The notes below the pieces were generated by a model, which saw only the letters and a list, made by a program, of their open reading frames with translations, was not told where the DNA came from and made no database searches. Shown here in pieces: positions 35,401-44,463 of a DNA stretch of 64,000 bases. The position numbers and the translations under genes were made by a program. The stretch comes from Marinomonas agarivorans (GTDB taxonomy: Bacteria; Pseudomonadota; Gammaproteobacteria; Pseudomonadales; Marinomonadaceae), in assembly GCA_002173415.2 (NCBI GenBank), contig NHNK02000014.1, positions 1 to 64,000 of the forward strand, in the 5' to 3' direction. Each line of letters starts with the position of its first letter. The first letter of the stretch is position 1.

Positions 35401-35796
35401 ATGAGTTTTTTATTAGAACTTGCTGGAAATAAAGCAAAAGCTCGCGCTGCTGCAAAAGAGTTAACAATTGATCAATTAGAAAATATCATTGCTGGCTTTA
35501 GTAGTGCATTAGAAAAGTTAAAAACTGAAGCAGAAGAAAAAGCGAAACAAGAGCAGGAAAAAACAAGGAAAGCAGAAGAGCTGGCAAAACTTATTGCACA
35601 AAGTGGTTTAACTCTGGAGGAAATTGCCGATTTGTCTTCGGCAAAAACAACAGCAACAAAAAGCAAAAGTGTTGAACCTAAATATCGTCTTGTTGTTGAT
35701 GGAGAAGAGCATTTATGGACAGGCCGTGGCCGCACACCGAAAGTATTTCAAACGTATTTTGATGCAGGTAATACAAAAGAAAGCTGCGCAATTTAA
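35401..35796 (+). CDS. H-NS family nucleoid-associated protein
   Basis: The 131-residue protein has an N-terminal helical oligomerisation region (about 1-70, strongly Lys/Glu/Ala-rich coiled coil). A short linker and the H-NS DNA-binding domain follow, YRLVVDGEEHLWTGRGRTPK, with the core WTGRGRTP. It is therefore a likely silencer of A+T-rich, often acquired, genes. The 196-base upstream region is very A+T-rich (many runs of A or T), which fits autoregulation by an H-NS-type protein. Confidence 0.9.
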   Translation: MSFLLELAGNKAKARAAAKELTIDQLENIIAGFSSALEKLKTEAEEKAKQEQEKTRKAEELAKLIAQSGLTLEEIADLSSAKTTATKSKSVEPKYRLVVDGEEHLWTGRGRTPKVFQTYFDAGNTKESCAI

Positions 35797-35821
35797 TTTA
35801 TGAAGGTGGTAAAGCGAGAGT

Positions 35822-35849
35822 GCGGCGCTTCAAATATTGAAATCGCCGC
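35822..35849. terminator. Terminator-like hairpin between the H-NS gene and trmB
   Basis: GCGGCG-C-TTCAA-ATA-TTGAA-AT-CGCCGC folds into an almost perfect stem. It lies in the gap between the convergent genes and probably ends both transcripts. Confidence 0.7.
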
Positions 35850-35858
35850 GCATGCGTT

Positions 35859-36587
35859 TTAAGAAACACCTTTCTTTAGATAAATTAAATCCCATACACC
35901 ATGCCCAAGTTTTTCGCCTCTTTGCTCAAATTTGGTTAATGGGCGCCATTCTGGGCGAGGGTGAAACTGTTTTTCCCCTGCCGCATTATTATAGGCTTCA
36001 TGTTGCTCCATGACTTCCAGCATGTGCTCTGCGTAGGGTTCCCAATCTGTTGCCATGTGAAATACTCCCCCATCTTGTAGCAAAGAAGCGACTTTGGTTG
36101 CAAAACCAGTTTGTACTATACGACGCTTGTTATGCTTCTTTTTATGCCATGGGTCTGGAAAGAAAAGCTGCAAACAGCTAATAGAGGCAGGAGGGATACA
36201 GTCTTGCATGACTTCAATGGCATCATGACAGTAGACACGAATGTTTTTTAGGTCTTGTTCTGCTGCCATCATCATAAGTTTTGCCACGCCTGGTGGATGA
36301 ACTTCGATACCAATAAAATCTTTTTCTGGTGCATTTTTGGCCATTTCAATTAACGAGGTGCCCATGCCAAAGCCTATTTCAACGACAATATCTGCCTCTC
36401 TACCAAAAATGGCCTTATAGTTTAGCAAGCCATCTTGATGGTTGAGTCCATAGTGTTTCCAGTTGTTGTCGTAGGCTTTTTGCTGCCCTTCGGTCATCCG
36501 CCCTCCACGTACGACAAAACTACGAATAGTACGTTTGTAGAATGATTCTGCTTTTTTGGTGAAATTGTCGGTATTTTGCTCTGTCAT
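35859..36587 (-). CDS. trmB: tRNA (guanine-N7-)-methyltransferase
   Basis: The 242-residue SAM methyltransferase modifies G46 of tRNA. The SAM motif is VVEIGFGMGTSLIEMA, followed by FIGIEVHPPGV and the TrmB signature FPDPWHKKKHNKRRIVQ. The C-terminal part keeps RPLTKFEQRGEKLGHGVWDL. The length is normal. It is convergent with the H-NS gene. Confidence 0.96.
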   Translation of the reverse strand: MTEQNTDNFTKKAESFYKRTIRSFVVRGGRMTEGQQKAYDNNWKHYGLNHQDGLLNYKAIFGREADIVVEIGFGMGTSLIEMAKNAPEKDFIGIEVHPPGVAKLMMMAAEQDLKNIRVYCHDAIEVMQDCIPPASISCLQLFFPDPWHKKKHNKRRIVQTGFATKVASLLQDGGVFHMATDWEPYAEHMLEVMEQHEAYNNAAGEKQFHPRPEWRPLTKFEQRGEKLGHGVWDLIYLKKGVS

Positions 36588-36764
36588 GAAGTTACTTTTT
36601 AAAGGTATTTTAAAGTTATTTTGAAGGTCTTTTAAAGACGCTGTTAATCAATGGATTATTGATTTACACGAGGCCAATGCTAACGTAAAAAAGACCAAGG
36701 TGGCTAGGGAGGGGAAAAAATCTTTCTTTACAACTGACTTTTTAATCCGTTAAGAAAAGAATAA

Positions 36765-37163
36765 TTAGGAAGATGTTGTATCTCGACGTATGTTCCATAT
36801 GAAAAGAAGCCAACCCAAAATATAGAGTGTACCGCCAATTGGCGTAATCGCACCTAGCCATACCGTTCCGGTAAGTGTCATTGTCATTAGGCTGCCGGCA
36901 AAAAATAGGTTTCCGCTTGTGAAAAGCAAAACACAATAGCGCATAGTAAGAATCTTTTGTCCCATCCAAGCACACACTAAGCTGGCAAGGGAGTGATACA
37001 TTAAATACTGGACTGCCGTATTCCACCAAACCAAATGATCGAGTGGAACGATATTTTTGACTATATGGGCACCAAATGCGCCTAAAGCAACAGCGAGCAA
37101 AGCTTGAAATGCAGCAAGGGACAAAAAGGTTTTTACTGAGAAATTCATGCTGGCGTTGCTCAT
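36765..37163 (-). CDS. DUF423 family membrane protein (YgdD-like)
   Basis: The 132-residue protein has four membrane helices, with the characteristic FQALLAVALGAFGAHIVKN and a second-helix YLMYHSLASLV. The conserved GAFGAH motif identifies DUF423. The biochemical function is unknown. It starts three bases after the stop codon of the WD40 lipoprotein gene, so the two are probably translated from one message. Confidence 0.88.
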   Translation of the reverse strand: MSNASMNFSVKTFLSLAAFQALLAVALGAFGAHIVKNIVPLDHLVWWNTAVQYLMYHSLASLVCAWMGQKILTMRYCVLLFTSGNLFFAGSLMTMTLTGTVWLGAITPIGGTLYILGWLLFIWNIRRDTTSS

Positions 37164-37166
37164 GTT

Positions 37167-38135
37167 TTATTTTAAAACATTCAGTAGGCCATTACCGCCA
37201 ATAGCGTAATATTTTCCATCCAACCCAAAAGATAGAGCGATGATGGCAGTACCTGTTGGACGAAATGAATCTTTTGTATTTGCTTGCCATGATTTTAATA
37301 AATCCCCTTGTGGCAATCGATATAATCGTATTTTGCTGTTTATTTCGCCTGTCAGTAAGTAACGATTGTCATTGGAGAATTTTGCTTTGTTGATTGTGGC
37401 GTTGCGTGAAGCTAAGGCTCCGGTATCCAATTCAAATACAAGTTCACCAGTATCGGCAGACCAGACGATCGCATTGCCCAATTGAGCGGCGCCAAAAACG
37501 TATTTACCATCTTGTGATAACGCAACCGAACCGATGCGGTTTGATAATGACCACTCATGACGCTTTTCTCCACTCTCGGTATCCCAGAGAATAACATTGT
37601 AATTGTCGTCGCCTGTAACGGCTAAACTCCCACTTTCATTTAGGTCAACGGATCTGACAATGGCATCTGTGCGGAAGGTTTGTTTAATACCGCCATTTTT
37701 GATGTCAAAGTAACGAGCAGTGCCATCATCTAAACCAAGTAAGGCAAAATCACCATTGCTATTCAGTTTGAGTGACTTGATATCGCCGGGGCTGTTCCAA
37801 AATTCTCTTGGTTCCCCTGTCTGTGCATTCCACAGCACAAGCGTACGCTCGTCCGCAGTGAGCGCATAAAGCCCACTTGGATCAATATCGACACTGATTA
37901 ACGAGGCATATTCCCCTTGCTTGTGATTCCAATTAAAACGGCGCTCTTTCTTATTAACTCCCCAGAAGCTACCGCCATGAAGAATTGAGCCAGCAACAGC
38001 AGTTGTTCCGTCATCACTTATATCCGCTGAATACAAACCTTGCACAGCAAGTTCCACAGTATCAATCGCATCGCCCCCAGAGCAGGCAGACAACAGGAAA
38101 GCGGATGATATAATCAGAAAAAGGCGTTTTTTCAT
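37167..38135 (-). CDS. WD40-repeat lipoprotein
   Basis: The protein is about 322 residues long. The signal peptide has a lipobox (FLLSAC) and several WD40/beta-propeller repeats follow, the clearest being GSLAVTGDDNYNVILWDTES, GKYVFGAAQLGNAIVWSADT and YALTADERTLVLWNAQTG. It is predicted to be attached to the outer or inner membrane facing the periplasm. The substrate or partner is unknown. The frame opens at 38180 inside the upstream rsd gene, but ATG 38135 (MKKRLFLIIS) begins the signal peptide and removes the overlap. Confidence 0.85.
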   Translation of the reverse strand: MKKRLFLIISSAFLLSACSGGDAIDTVELAVQGLYSADISDDGTTAVAGSILHGGSFWGVNKKERRFNWNHKQGEYASLISVDIDPSGLYALTADERTLVLWNAQTGEPREFWNSPGDIKSLKLNSNGDFALLGLDDGTARYFDIKNGGIKQTFRTDAIVRSVDLNESGSLAVTGDDNYNVILWDTESGEKRHEWSLSNRIGSVALSQDGKYVFGAAQLGNAIVWSADTGELVFELDTGALASRNATINKAKFSNDNRYLLTGEINSKIRLYRLPQGDLLKSWQANTKDSFRPTGTAIIALSFGLDGKYYAIGGNGLLNVLK

Positions 38136-38151
38136 GAAAATCCAATTTTTA

Positions 38152-38622
38152 TTAAGCATGTTGTTTACTGTGAGCTTCATGTAATTCTTGAATTAAGACA
38201 TCTTCCAGTTCGAATCTATCTGCTAGTACAAGCCCTAGTGCTTGCAGGGAAATAGGCAGCTCTGTTAGTTGATTGTTACAATGTTCCTTTGAGCCAAATT
38301 TGTCGTTAAATTCAACTACTAAAGTGGTCGTGTTTTGAATTTCGGGGAGAACTTTTTGCGCAAGTAATAAAGCATTCTGGTCATTGAATGCCTCGGCTTC
38401 TTTTGTTAATTGCTCGTATATTTCAAAATGTCCGGTTGAAGTGTAGTCAACCAGCCTCTCACAAAGAATTTGAATTTTGGGTGTATCTATTGGAGTGAAC
38501 TCGTCTTCAGCTCGTAGTTTCGCATAAGTTTCAATTAATGCTTTGCGTGCTTCTAGCCATCGATCAATAAGTTTGTGAACGCCTCCCCAGCGCTCTTGTG
38601 CAGATTTACAACGTTCTAACAT
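38152..38622 (-). CDS. rsd: Rsd/AlgQ family anti-sigma-70 regulator
   Basis: The 156-residue helical protein resembles Rsd/AlgQ: RWGGVHKLIDRWLEARKALI at the start, LVDYTSTGHFEIYEQL in the middle and LGLVLADRFELEDVLIQEL near the end. Rsd binds region 4 of sigma-70 and shifts RNA polymerase to alternative sigma factors in stationary phase. In Pseudomonas, algQ is next to dsbB, as here. Start: a GTG lies at 38631, but GGAG is correctly spaced only for the ATG at 38622. Confidence 0.87.
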   Translation of the reverse strand: MLERCKSAQERWGGVHKLIDRWLEARKALIETYAKLRAEDEFTPIDTPKIQILCERLVDYTSTGHFEIYEQLTKEAEAFNDQNALLLAQKVLPEIQNTTTLVVEFNDKFGSKEHCNNQLTELPISLQALGLVLADRFELEDVLIQELHEAHSKQHA

Positions 38623-38756
38623 TATGTCCACTCCATGTTGTTATTTACTAGTTTTCGGACTCAAAGCAGGCATCAAAAATGACATCAAATTTATTCGCAC
38701 CTACTTTAAGCATATGCCCATCTAAGTTAGGCTGCAAGGCCTTAAATACTTCCAGG

Positions 38757-39293
38757 CTAAATCTTTGATTTTTTTAATAAAATTAAAGAAAGTGAGTTGG
38801 ATACAGCGATTGCTATAAAGGCAACCAAGGTCCAGCCAGGAATGCTTAACCCAAGGAAGGTCCATAATACATCACCACATTCTCCTGTACCCATTATCAT
38901 TGCGTTCAAAATGTCTTGTAATGGAAAGGTTTTTACCATGTAACTTAAGCCAGGGAGACAAGCAGGAAGTTCGTCATAAGGTAAATTTTGTAAATAAAGA
39001 TGTCTGATGGAAAGTGCTGAGCCAATGAGAGATAAAACAATAATAGAATATATGTATTTTACGGTGCAGGAATAGGATTTTCGCAGTGCTGAAACTAGAC
39101 TAATAACGCCTATGAAAAAGAAAACGATACGCTGGAGCATGCATAAGGGACATGGTTCCAAACCCATTACATATTCCATATAAAATGCAATGCCTAATAG
39201 TGCAAAAGCTGCGCCGGCAATAAAATAATGTAGGAAAGCCGGCGATAAAAGTTGCTTATAATGGAAAGCAGTTAATGTTTGATTAAGTGGCAT
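38757..39293 (-). CDS. dsbB: Disulfide bond formation protein DsbB
   Basis: The 178-residue inner-membrane quinone-linked oxidase reoxidises DsbA. It has four membrane helices. The first periplasmic loop carries C48-P-L-C51 (EPCPLCMLQR) and the second loop carries C112 and C139, the pair that contacts DsbA. The length and spacing are normal. It lies upstream of rsd on the same strand with a 134-base gap. Confidence 0.96.
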   Translation of the reverse strand: MPLNQTLTAFHYKQLLSPAFLHYFIAGAAFALLGIAFYMEYVMGLEPCPLCMLQRIVFFFIGVISLVSALRKSYSCTVKYIYSIIVLSLIGSALSIRHLYLQNLPYDELPACLPGLSYMVKTFPLQDILNAMIMGTGECGDVLWTFLGLSIPGWTLVAFIAIAVSNSLSLILLKKSKI

Positions 39294-39384
39294 TTTTATT
39301 ATCCTAAAATTAAAATGTTAATTGACTAATGAGAATTTATGCTGACATTAGTCAGTACTGGGAGTTAGTATACCGATAATTGTG

Positions 39385-39828
39385 ATGAAAACGAGAAAAG
39401 TTATGTTGCTTATAGTCATTCAAAAACAGGTGCTCAGATCAGCTCTTTTGTGTTTTGTTTTATTCGGTTCAATTGCAGCTTTGGCTGAAGATGACCGGCG
39501 AGAAAATTTGCCTATTTATATTGAGTTACAGCCGGCCTTTGTTATTAACTATATTGGTTATACAGACAAACTTAGGTATCTAAAAACGAAGATAACATTG
39601 CGGGCAGCGGATCTATCAGGAGACACAATTGTTGAGGAAAATATGCCGCTTGTGCGTGATGCTCTGGTAATGTATTTATCTGCACGTAATGTGGATGAGG
39701 TTACTGGCGCCGCTGCACGAGAGGAATTAAGAAAAACATCGATCGATATATTGAATGAAACGTTAAAGGAAGAAACAGGGCAAGCGCCAATAATCGATGT
39801 GTTATTTACCAGCTTTGTGACTCAGTAA
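39385..39828 (+). CDS. FliL-like protein
   Basis: The protein is about 147 residues long. A hydrophobic signal or anchor segment (ALLCFVLFGSIAALA, about 19-35) precedes a FliL-type domain: YIELQPAFVINYIGY, then LKTKITLRAADLSGDT, then ENMPLVRDALVMYLS. FliL stabilises the flagellar stator. This copy is not beside flagellar genes and is a stand-alone paralogue of the kind common in Pseudomonas-like bacteria, so a flagellar role is uncertain. The start may be ATG 39385 or 39403; the second has GAGAAAAG upstream. Confidence 0.8.
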   Translation: MKTRKVMLLIVIQKQVLRSALLCFVLFGSIAALAEDDRRENLPIYIELQPAFVINYIGYTDKLRYLKTKITLRAADLSGDTIVEENMPLVRDALVMYLSARNVDEVTGAAAREELRKTSIDILNETLKEETGQAPIIDVLFTSFVTQ

Positions 39829-39885
39829 TCAAAAAAGGTATGAGTTAAGCATCTATGGATTAACTGGTAGAGTTTTGTTGTATCA

Positions 39886-39921
39886 AAAAGCAGTTTTACG
39901 GTGAATTGTAAAACTGCTTTT
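39886..39921. terminator. Bidirectional terminator between the FliL-like gene and gshA
   Basis: AAAAGCAGTTTTAC (39886-39899) and GTAAAACTGCTTTT (39908-39921) are perfectly complementary over 14 bases, with an 8-base loop and T-runs on both strands. It lies between convergent genes. Confidence 0.93.
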
Positions 39922-39982
39922 TATGCATGATACTTTTATTTAGTGATCGCTGTATATTTAGTGATTATTGTGTGTTGAACGA

Positions 39983-41575
39983 TTATTGTGGTTGCTGATA
40001 AGCTTGTAAAAACTCATCAAAAGGCACTTGATCATTGCGTTCAATTTCTAACTGAGCGGCAATTGATTCTTCAGCTTCTTTGGTAAATTTCTGCTTTATA
40101 TCTTCAGGCACATTTTGTGTTAGCCAATCTGATTGCTGTTGATTGGCTATTTCTAACATGGCCTTTGCATAGCTGCCCTTTTCCTCTGTTAATGCCATAA
40201 CCTTCGCAGAAGGTAAGCCATTCACACTGTTTAACTTGTCTATTTGTGCGTTTACGGAGTCGACATAGTGTTTATTACCTGTCACGTTTGTCAGCATTTG
40301 CGCTACAGAAAGGATATCATTGAGGAATTTATCTGCTTTTGCTTTGATGGTTTTTTTACCACTTAAAAAGTCAAAATTCGCGTTGAGATTACGACCGTTC
40401 TTTACTACATCTTGCTGTAATTTTTTCAGTTTGGCGCAGTCATCGGATGAGAGCTTGTTGTCTCCTGCCAACATACAATATAGAAGATACACATCGATGA
40501 AATATAAGGTTTCTTCATTCATGCCCACTGCAGAAAATGGATCTAAGTCCATAATACGTATTTCAATATACTCAACACCACGATCACGTAATGCTGCACT
40601 TGGGTGCTCACTAGGGCGTGTTACACGTTTGGGGCGTACGTCACTATAGTACTCATTTTCAATCTGTAAAATATTGCTGTTGAGTTGACGGTACTCGCTA
40701 TTTACTTTGACGCCAATTTCTTCATAGGGTGGAAAAGGTGTCGTTAGCGCATTGCGAATGGTTTGAATATAGGTATCTACTTCGTTATAGCATACATAAA
40801 GGCTAGCTTGAGCATCATTGCTATAACCAAGATCACTCATTCGTAGTGATACAGCATTTTCTTTTGTTAAAGAATCTTCAGAAAGTGAAGATAGGTCACT
40901 ACTCTTGCCATTCAGAAAACTACTGTCGATTGCTGGCGAGGCGCCAAATAATAAAGGCAGCAGCCAAGAGCTGCGACGAAAATTTCTTATCAAAGCGAAA
41001 TAACTATCTGACCGAAAGTCTTGATCACTTTTCTCGTTTGCAGGAATCGCTTTAAACTGTCGTAAAAAGTGCCAAAACTCATCATCAAAAGAAAAATTAT
41101 AGTGCATGCCTGCTATGCATTGCATGACACGTCCATAGCGGTGGGATAAACCTTGGCGGTATATATGCTTCAACTTACCAGTATTGGATGTACCGTATTC
41201 GGCTATTGGTACATCATCATTACCGTCAATGTAACCTGGCATGCTGGCAGGCCAGAGACACTCATTATTGTTAGCAAGAACGTGATTTACATAAAGATGT
41301 ATGTTTGCTAACTCTTGCAGAACCCCTTCAACACTCGGATGTACTTTAGTGATAAATTCCAATAGTGCTTCTGAATAATCTGTCGTAACAGATGAATGGG
41401 TTAAGGTTGAACCGAGTTCTTTAGGGTGAGGTTGGTGAGAAATGCGGCCGGTATTTTTATTTACTCTAAGTCCTTCACGTTCTACGCCTCTATGAAAAGT
41501 TAAAGGGGCGATTGAACCGGATTGCTGGCAGTACTTTTCCAAGGAAGATACTGCGTTATTTAAAGAAGTCGTCAA
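39983..41575 (-). CDS. gshA: Glutamate-cysteine ligase
   Basis: The protein is about 530 residues and catalyses the first step of glutathione synthesis. Family blocks include FHRGVEREGLRVNKNTGRIS, TDYSEALLEFITKVH, CIAGMHYNFSFDDEFW and a YIEIRIMDLDPFSAVGMNEE stretch. This is the enterobacterial-type GshA. The frame runs up to ATG 41641, but a TTG at 41575 is preceded by AAGGGAA at correct spacing and gives a start (LTTSLNNAVSSLEKYC) closer to family length. A TTG start is therefore likely but not proven. Confidence 0.93.
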   Translation of the reverse strand: MTTSLNNAVSSLEKYCQQSGSIAPLTFHRGVEREGLRVNKNTGRISHQPHPKELGSTLTHSSVTTDYSEALLEFITKVHPSVEGVLQELANIHLYVNHVLANNNECLWPASMPGYIDGNDDVPIAEYGTSNTGKLKHIYRQGLSHRYGRVMQCIAGMHYNFSFDDEFWHFLRQFKAIPANEKSDQDFRSDSYFALIRNFRRSSWLLPLLFGASPAIDSSFLNGKSSDLSSLSEDSLTKENAVSLRMSDLGYSNDAQASLYVCYNEVDTYIQTIRNALTTPFPPYEEIGVKVNSEYRQLNSNILQIENEYYSDVRPKRVTRPSEHPSAALRDRGVEYIEIRIMDLDPFSAVGMNEETLYFIDVYLLYCMLAGDNKLSSDDCAKLKKLQQDVVKNGRNLNANFDFLSGKKTIKAKADKFLNDILSVAQMLTNVTGNKHYVDSVNAQIDKLNSVNGLPSAKVMALTEEKGSYAKAMLEIANQQQSDWLTQNVPEDIKQKFTKEAEESIAAQLEIERNDQVPFDEFLQAYQQPQ

Positions 41576-41754
41576 GTCGATTCCCTTTTTAAAATTATGG
41601 ATAACGTTATGGCTGATTGTACTTATATTGTATAGATACACAATGATCTATCGCATTCTAACTTGGCTTGCTGTATGTTTGGTCACATAAGTTTCCAGCC
41701 GCTTTAAAACAGCCATATAATAAGTGGACTGGGTTGAAATATTGTGAATTAAAT

Positions 41755-42228
41755 ATGAATAACAAATTATACTTATTGCTTACCTTAACTTGTCTGCCGG
41801 TCATTTTTTTCGCCTCCCAATATGCCAGTAAATTTGTTTTACCAACTCAAGATCAAGCTGAACTGTTAGCGATAGAGAATTGTGAGTTTGGTGTTAGAGT
41901 TTGTGTTACTTCTTTTCAAGAGCAGGATATATTGATTGCCACTGAAAACAGTTTAACAACAGATGAACCAATACAGATTCGTATCGCTACTAATACAAAG
42001 GAAATTGCTCACCAATTCGCACGTGTCGAGTTAGTGTTACAGGGTAAAACCATGTATATGGGCGTAGTGCAAACTCCTTTAAAATTAGTGGAAGATGTAT
42101 GGCAGGGAGAGTTGTACATTCCTTTTTGCACCACTGAAAAGATGGACTGGTTGCTAACGGCGAATTTTTTTACCCATTCTGGCCAACAATTACAAACCAA
42201 TATTGAGTTTCAAATATCCCATTCCTAA
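41755..42228 (+). CDS. Membrane-anchored protein of unknown function upstream of SCO1
   Basis: The 157-residue protein has an N-terminal hydrophobic signal-anchor (NNKLYLLLTLTCLPVIFFAS). A small beta-rich domain follows, with a Cys pair (ENCEFGVRVCVTSF) and a third Cys in IPFCTTEKMDWLL. The frame could begin at 41668, but ATG 41755 starts the anchor. It lies 12 bases before the SCO1/SenC gene, so the two form an operon. The Cys residues and the neighbour suggest a role in copper delivery or cytochrome oxidase assembly. This is inference; I do not recognise a named family. Confidence 0.7.
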   Translation: MNNKLYLLLTLTCLPVIFFASQYASKFVLPTQDQAELLAIENCEFGVRVCVTSFQEQDILIATENSLTTDEPIQIRIATNTKEIAHQFARVELVLQGKTMYMGVVQTPLKLVEDVWQGELYIPFCTTEKMDWLLTANFFTHSGQQLQTNIEFQISHS

Positions 42229-42240
42229 TAGGCGCAACTT

Positions 42241-42840
42241 ATGAAAAAAAATAGAAAAATGTTTATCGCTTTGTTGGCGAGCTTATTTTTAGCGGGCATT
42301 GCTACCTCTGTTTTATTACAACCTAATAGCGGCGGCGATAAAAGTTCTTTTGGGCAATCCACTCTCGGCGGTGACTTTTCCCTGAGAAGTATTAGTGGTG
42401 AGGTAAAACTAAGTGACTTTTCTGGCAAGGTTGTGCTGCTGTTTTTTGGTTACACTAACTGCCCAGATATTTGCCCTATCACACTTGCTAATGTTTCTCG
42501 AGCAATGAAGCAAATAGAGCCAAGAAAATTACCTGAACTGCAAACGTTGTTTATAAGTGTTGATCCGAAGCGAGATACGCTTGAGCACCTTGATAATTAT
42601 ACAAAATTTTTTGGAGAAAACTTTATTGGTTTAACCGGCAGTAAAAAGGAGATCGATAAGGTTGTCAGACAATATGGTGCAGTTTATCGAATAGTTGAGT
42701 TAGAAGACTCTGCGATAGAGTACAGTGTGGATCATAGTACGCGCCTGTACTTGATTGATCGAGATGGGCAAATAGCAGATTATCTTTACCATAATTCAAC
42801 GCCAGAAGAGATCGCCGATAAGGTTAATTTATTGTTGTAA
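42241..42840 (+). CDS. SCO1/SenC family copper-chaperone protein
   Basis: The 199-residue membrane-anchored thioredoxin-fold protein delivers copper to the CuA site of cytochrome c oxidase or acts as a thiol reductase. The copper ligands are C74 and C78 in NCPDICPITL and H165 in VDHSTRLYLI. The N-terminal anchor is at about 7-26. It is the second gene of a two-gene unit with the preceding Cys-containing anchored protein. No oxidase subunit gene is in the window. Confidence 0.93.
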   Translation: MKKNRKMFIALLASLFLAGIATSVLLQPNSGGDKSSFGQSTLGGDFSLRSISGEVKLSDFSGKVVLLFFGYTNCPDICPITLANVSRAMKQIEPRKLPELQTLFISVDPKRDTLEHLDNYTKFFGENFIGLTGSKKEIDKVVRQYGAVYRIVELEDSAIEYSVDHSTRLYLIDRDGQIADYLYHNSTPEEIADKVNLLL

Positions 42841-42971
42841 TTTTTTGTCATTTTTTTTATGACAAGTGGACTTGTTTGCACTTTTCTTACAGGTTTTAAT
42901 GCGCCATATATTTTTAATGGTAACGTCTATCTAAGGTTTTTCTCAGGTTTTTATTTTTGAAGGAGAAGGGT

Positions 42972-44336
42972 TTGAGTCATAAAGATATTGTTGTTTTAGC
43001 TGCTGGGAAAGGCAGCAGAATGAAGTCGAATAAATCGAAAGTGCTGCATGAAATTGCCGGTGTGCCTATGATTCGACGAGTGCTTGAAACAGCAAATAAC
43101 TTATCAAACTCTCGCTTGCATCTTGTAGTTGGTCATCAAGGGGCCTCAGTTGCTGATCATTGTCAAGATTTTTTAGCCAATGTCGTCTGGCAAGATAATC
43201 CAAAAGGAACGGGTGACGCAGTAAAACGTGTCGCTGATCACTTGTCTGGCGATGGTATGACATTAACCCTGTATGGGGATGTGCCTCTTATTCGTCAAAA
43301 TACGCTAGAGCAAATGACCCAAGCCGGAGATGACAATACCCTTGTGCTATTAACGGTTCTGCTAGAAGATGCTACCGGTTACGGCAGAATTGTACGTGAT
43401 GAAAATAATGATGTGATGGCGATTGTTGAGCAAAAAGATGCTACGCCAGCACAGGCACAAATTCGAGAAGCCAATACAGGTATTCTACTAGCGCCAAATA
43501 AACATCTCTTGTCCTGGTTGTCTCAATTAGACTGCAACAATGCCCAAGGCGAATATTATCTAACCGACATTATTGCGATGGCGGCGCGTGATGGTTTGAA
43601 AATTGTAACGGTTCACCCTAGCTCTGAGTCAGAGGTGGCAGGAGTCAACGACCGAGTGCAACTGGCCCAACTTGAGCGGGAATGGCAAAAACAGCAAGCA
43701 GACAATTTAATGAGACAAGGCCTAACATTGGCGGACCCAAGCCGCTTTGATCTACGAGGCTCTTTGAAAATCGGCATCGATTCCTTTATCGATATTAACT
43801 GTGTCATCGAAGGTGATGTCTCAATTGGCGACAATGTTGTTATTGGGCCCAATTGTCATCTAAAAAACTGCTCTATAGGCGATGGTTCCCATATTAAAAA
43901 CAACAGCTCAATTGAAGAAAGCCTCATTGCAGAAGCTTGCGAGATTGGCCCCTATGCACGATTGCGTCCAGGCACAAAATTAGCCGAGAAAGCAAAAATT
44001 GGTAACTTTGTAGAGACAAAAAAAGCGGACATTGGTGCAGGTAGTAAAGTGAATCACCTTAGCTATGTAGGTGATACAGAAATGGGCGCTAACGTTAATG
44101 TCGGTGCTGGAACCATTACCTGTAATTATGATGGTGTAAACAAATTCAAAACAGAAATTGGTGATGATGTGTTTGTTGGTTCCAATTCATCCTTGGTTGC
44201 GCCAGCAAAGATAGGTAGCGGTGCGACAATTGCGGCTGGCTCGACCATTACCAAGCCAGTCAATAATGATCAACTTGCCTTTGCTCGTGCGAGGCAGACC
44301 AATAAAGATGGTTGGTCAAAACCTACTAAAAAGTAA
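42972..44336 (+). CDS. glmU: Bifunctional GlmU: UDP-GlcNAc pyrophosphorylase / glucosamine-1-phosphate N-acetyltransferase
   Basis: The 454-residue enzyme has an N-terminal uridylyltransferase (VVLAAGKGSRMKSNKSK, about 7-22; LYGDVPLI). It has a C-terminal left-handed beta-helix acetyltransferase with hexapeptide repeats and GAGTITCNYDGVNKFKTEIG. It makes UDP-GlcNAc, the precursor of peptidoglycan and of the pseudaminic acid made by enzymes 15 kb downstream. AAGGAGAAGGG precedes a TTG at 42972, which is taken as the start. An earlier TTG (42957) overlaps that Shine-Dalgarno sequence. It is followed by glmS, 127 bases later. Confidence 0.97.
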   Translation: MSHKDIVVLAAGKGSRMKSNKSKVLHEIAGVPMIRRVLETANNLSNSRLHLVVGHQGASVADHCQDFLANVVWQDNPKGTGDAVKRVADHLSGDGMTLTLYGDVPLIRQNTLEQMTQAGDDNTLVLLTVLLEDATGYGRIVRDENNDVMAIVEQKDATPAQAQIREANTGILLAPNKHLLSWLSQLDCNNAQGEYYLTDIIAMAARDGLKIVTVHPSSESEVAGVNDRVQLAQLEREWQKQQADNLMRQGLTLADPSRFDLRGSLKIGIDSFIDINCVIEGDVSIGDNVVIGPNCHLKNCSIGDGSHIKNNSSIEESLIAEACEIGPYARLRPGTKLAEKAKIGNFVETKKADIGAGSKVNHLSYVGDTEMGANVNVGAGTITCNYDGVNKFKTEIGDDVFVGSNSSLVAPAKIGSGATIAAGSTITKPVNNDQLAFARARQTNKDGWSKPTKK

Positions 44337-44463
44337 GTGACCTATTAGTACATCAGTCAGTCACGATAAATGAATTAGTAAACAGCTGAATGAATTGAAT
44401 AAATAGTAACAAGATTATTTTTACCATTACTTACGCAAAATACGAGTAATAAGGAACAAGATT

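Noticed and set aside
42845-42865. TTGTCAT...ATGACAA inverted repeat before glmU
   Set aside because: Short, A+T-rich and without a following T-run; not strong enough to call a terminator or operator.
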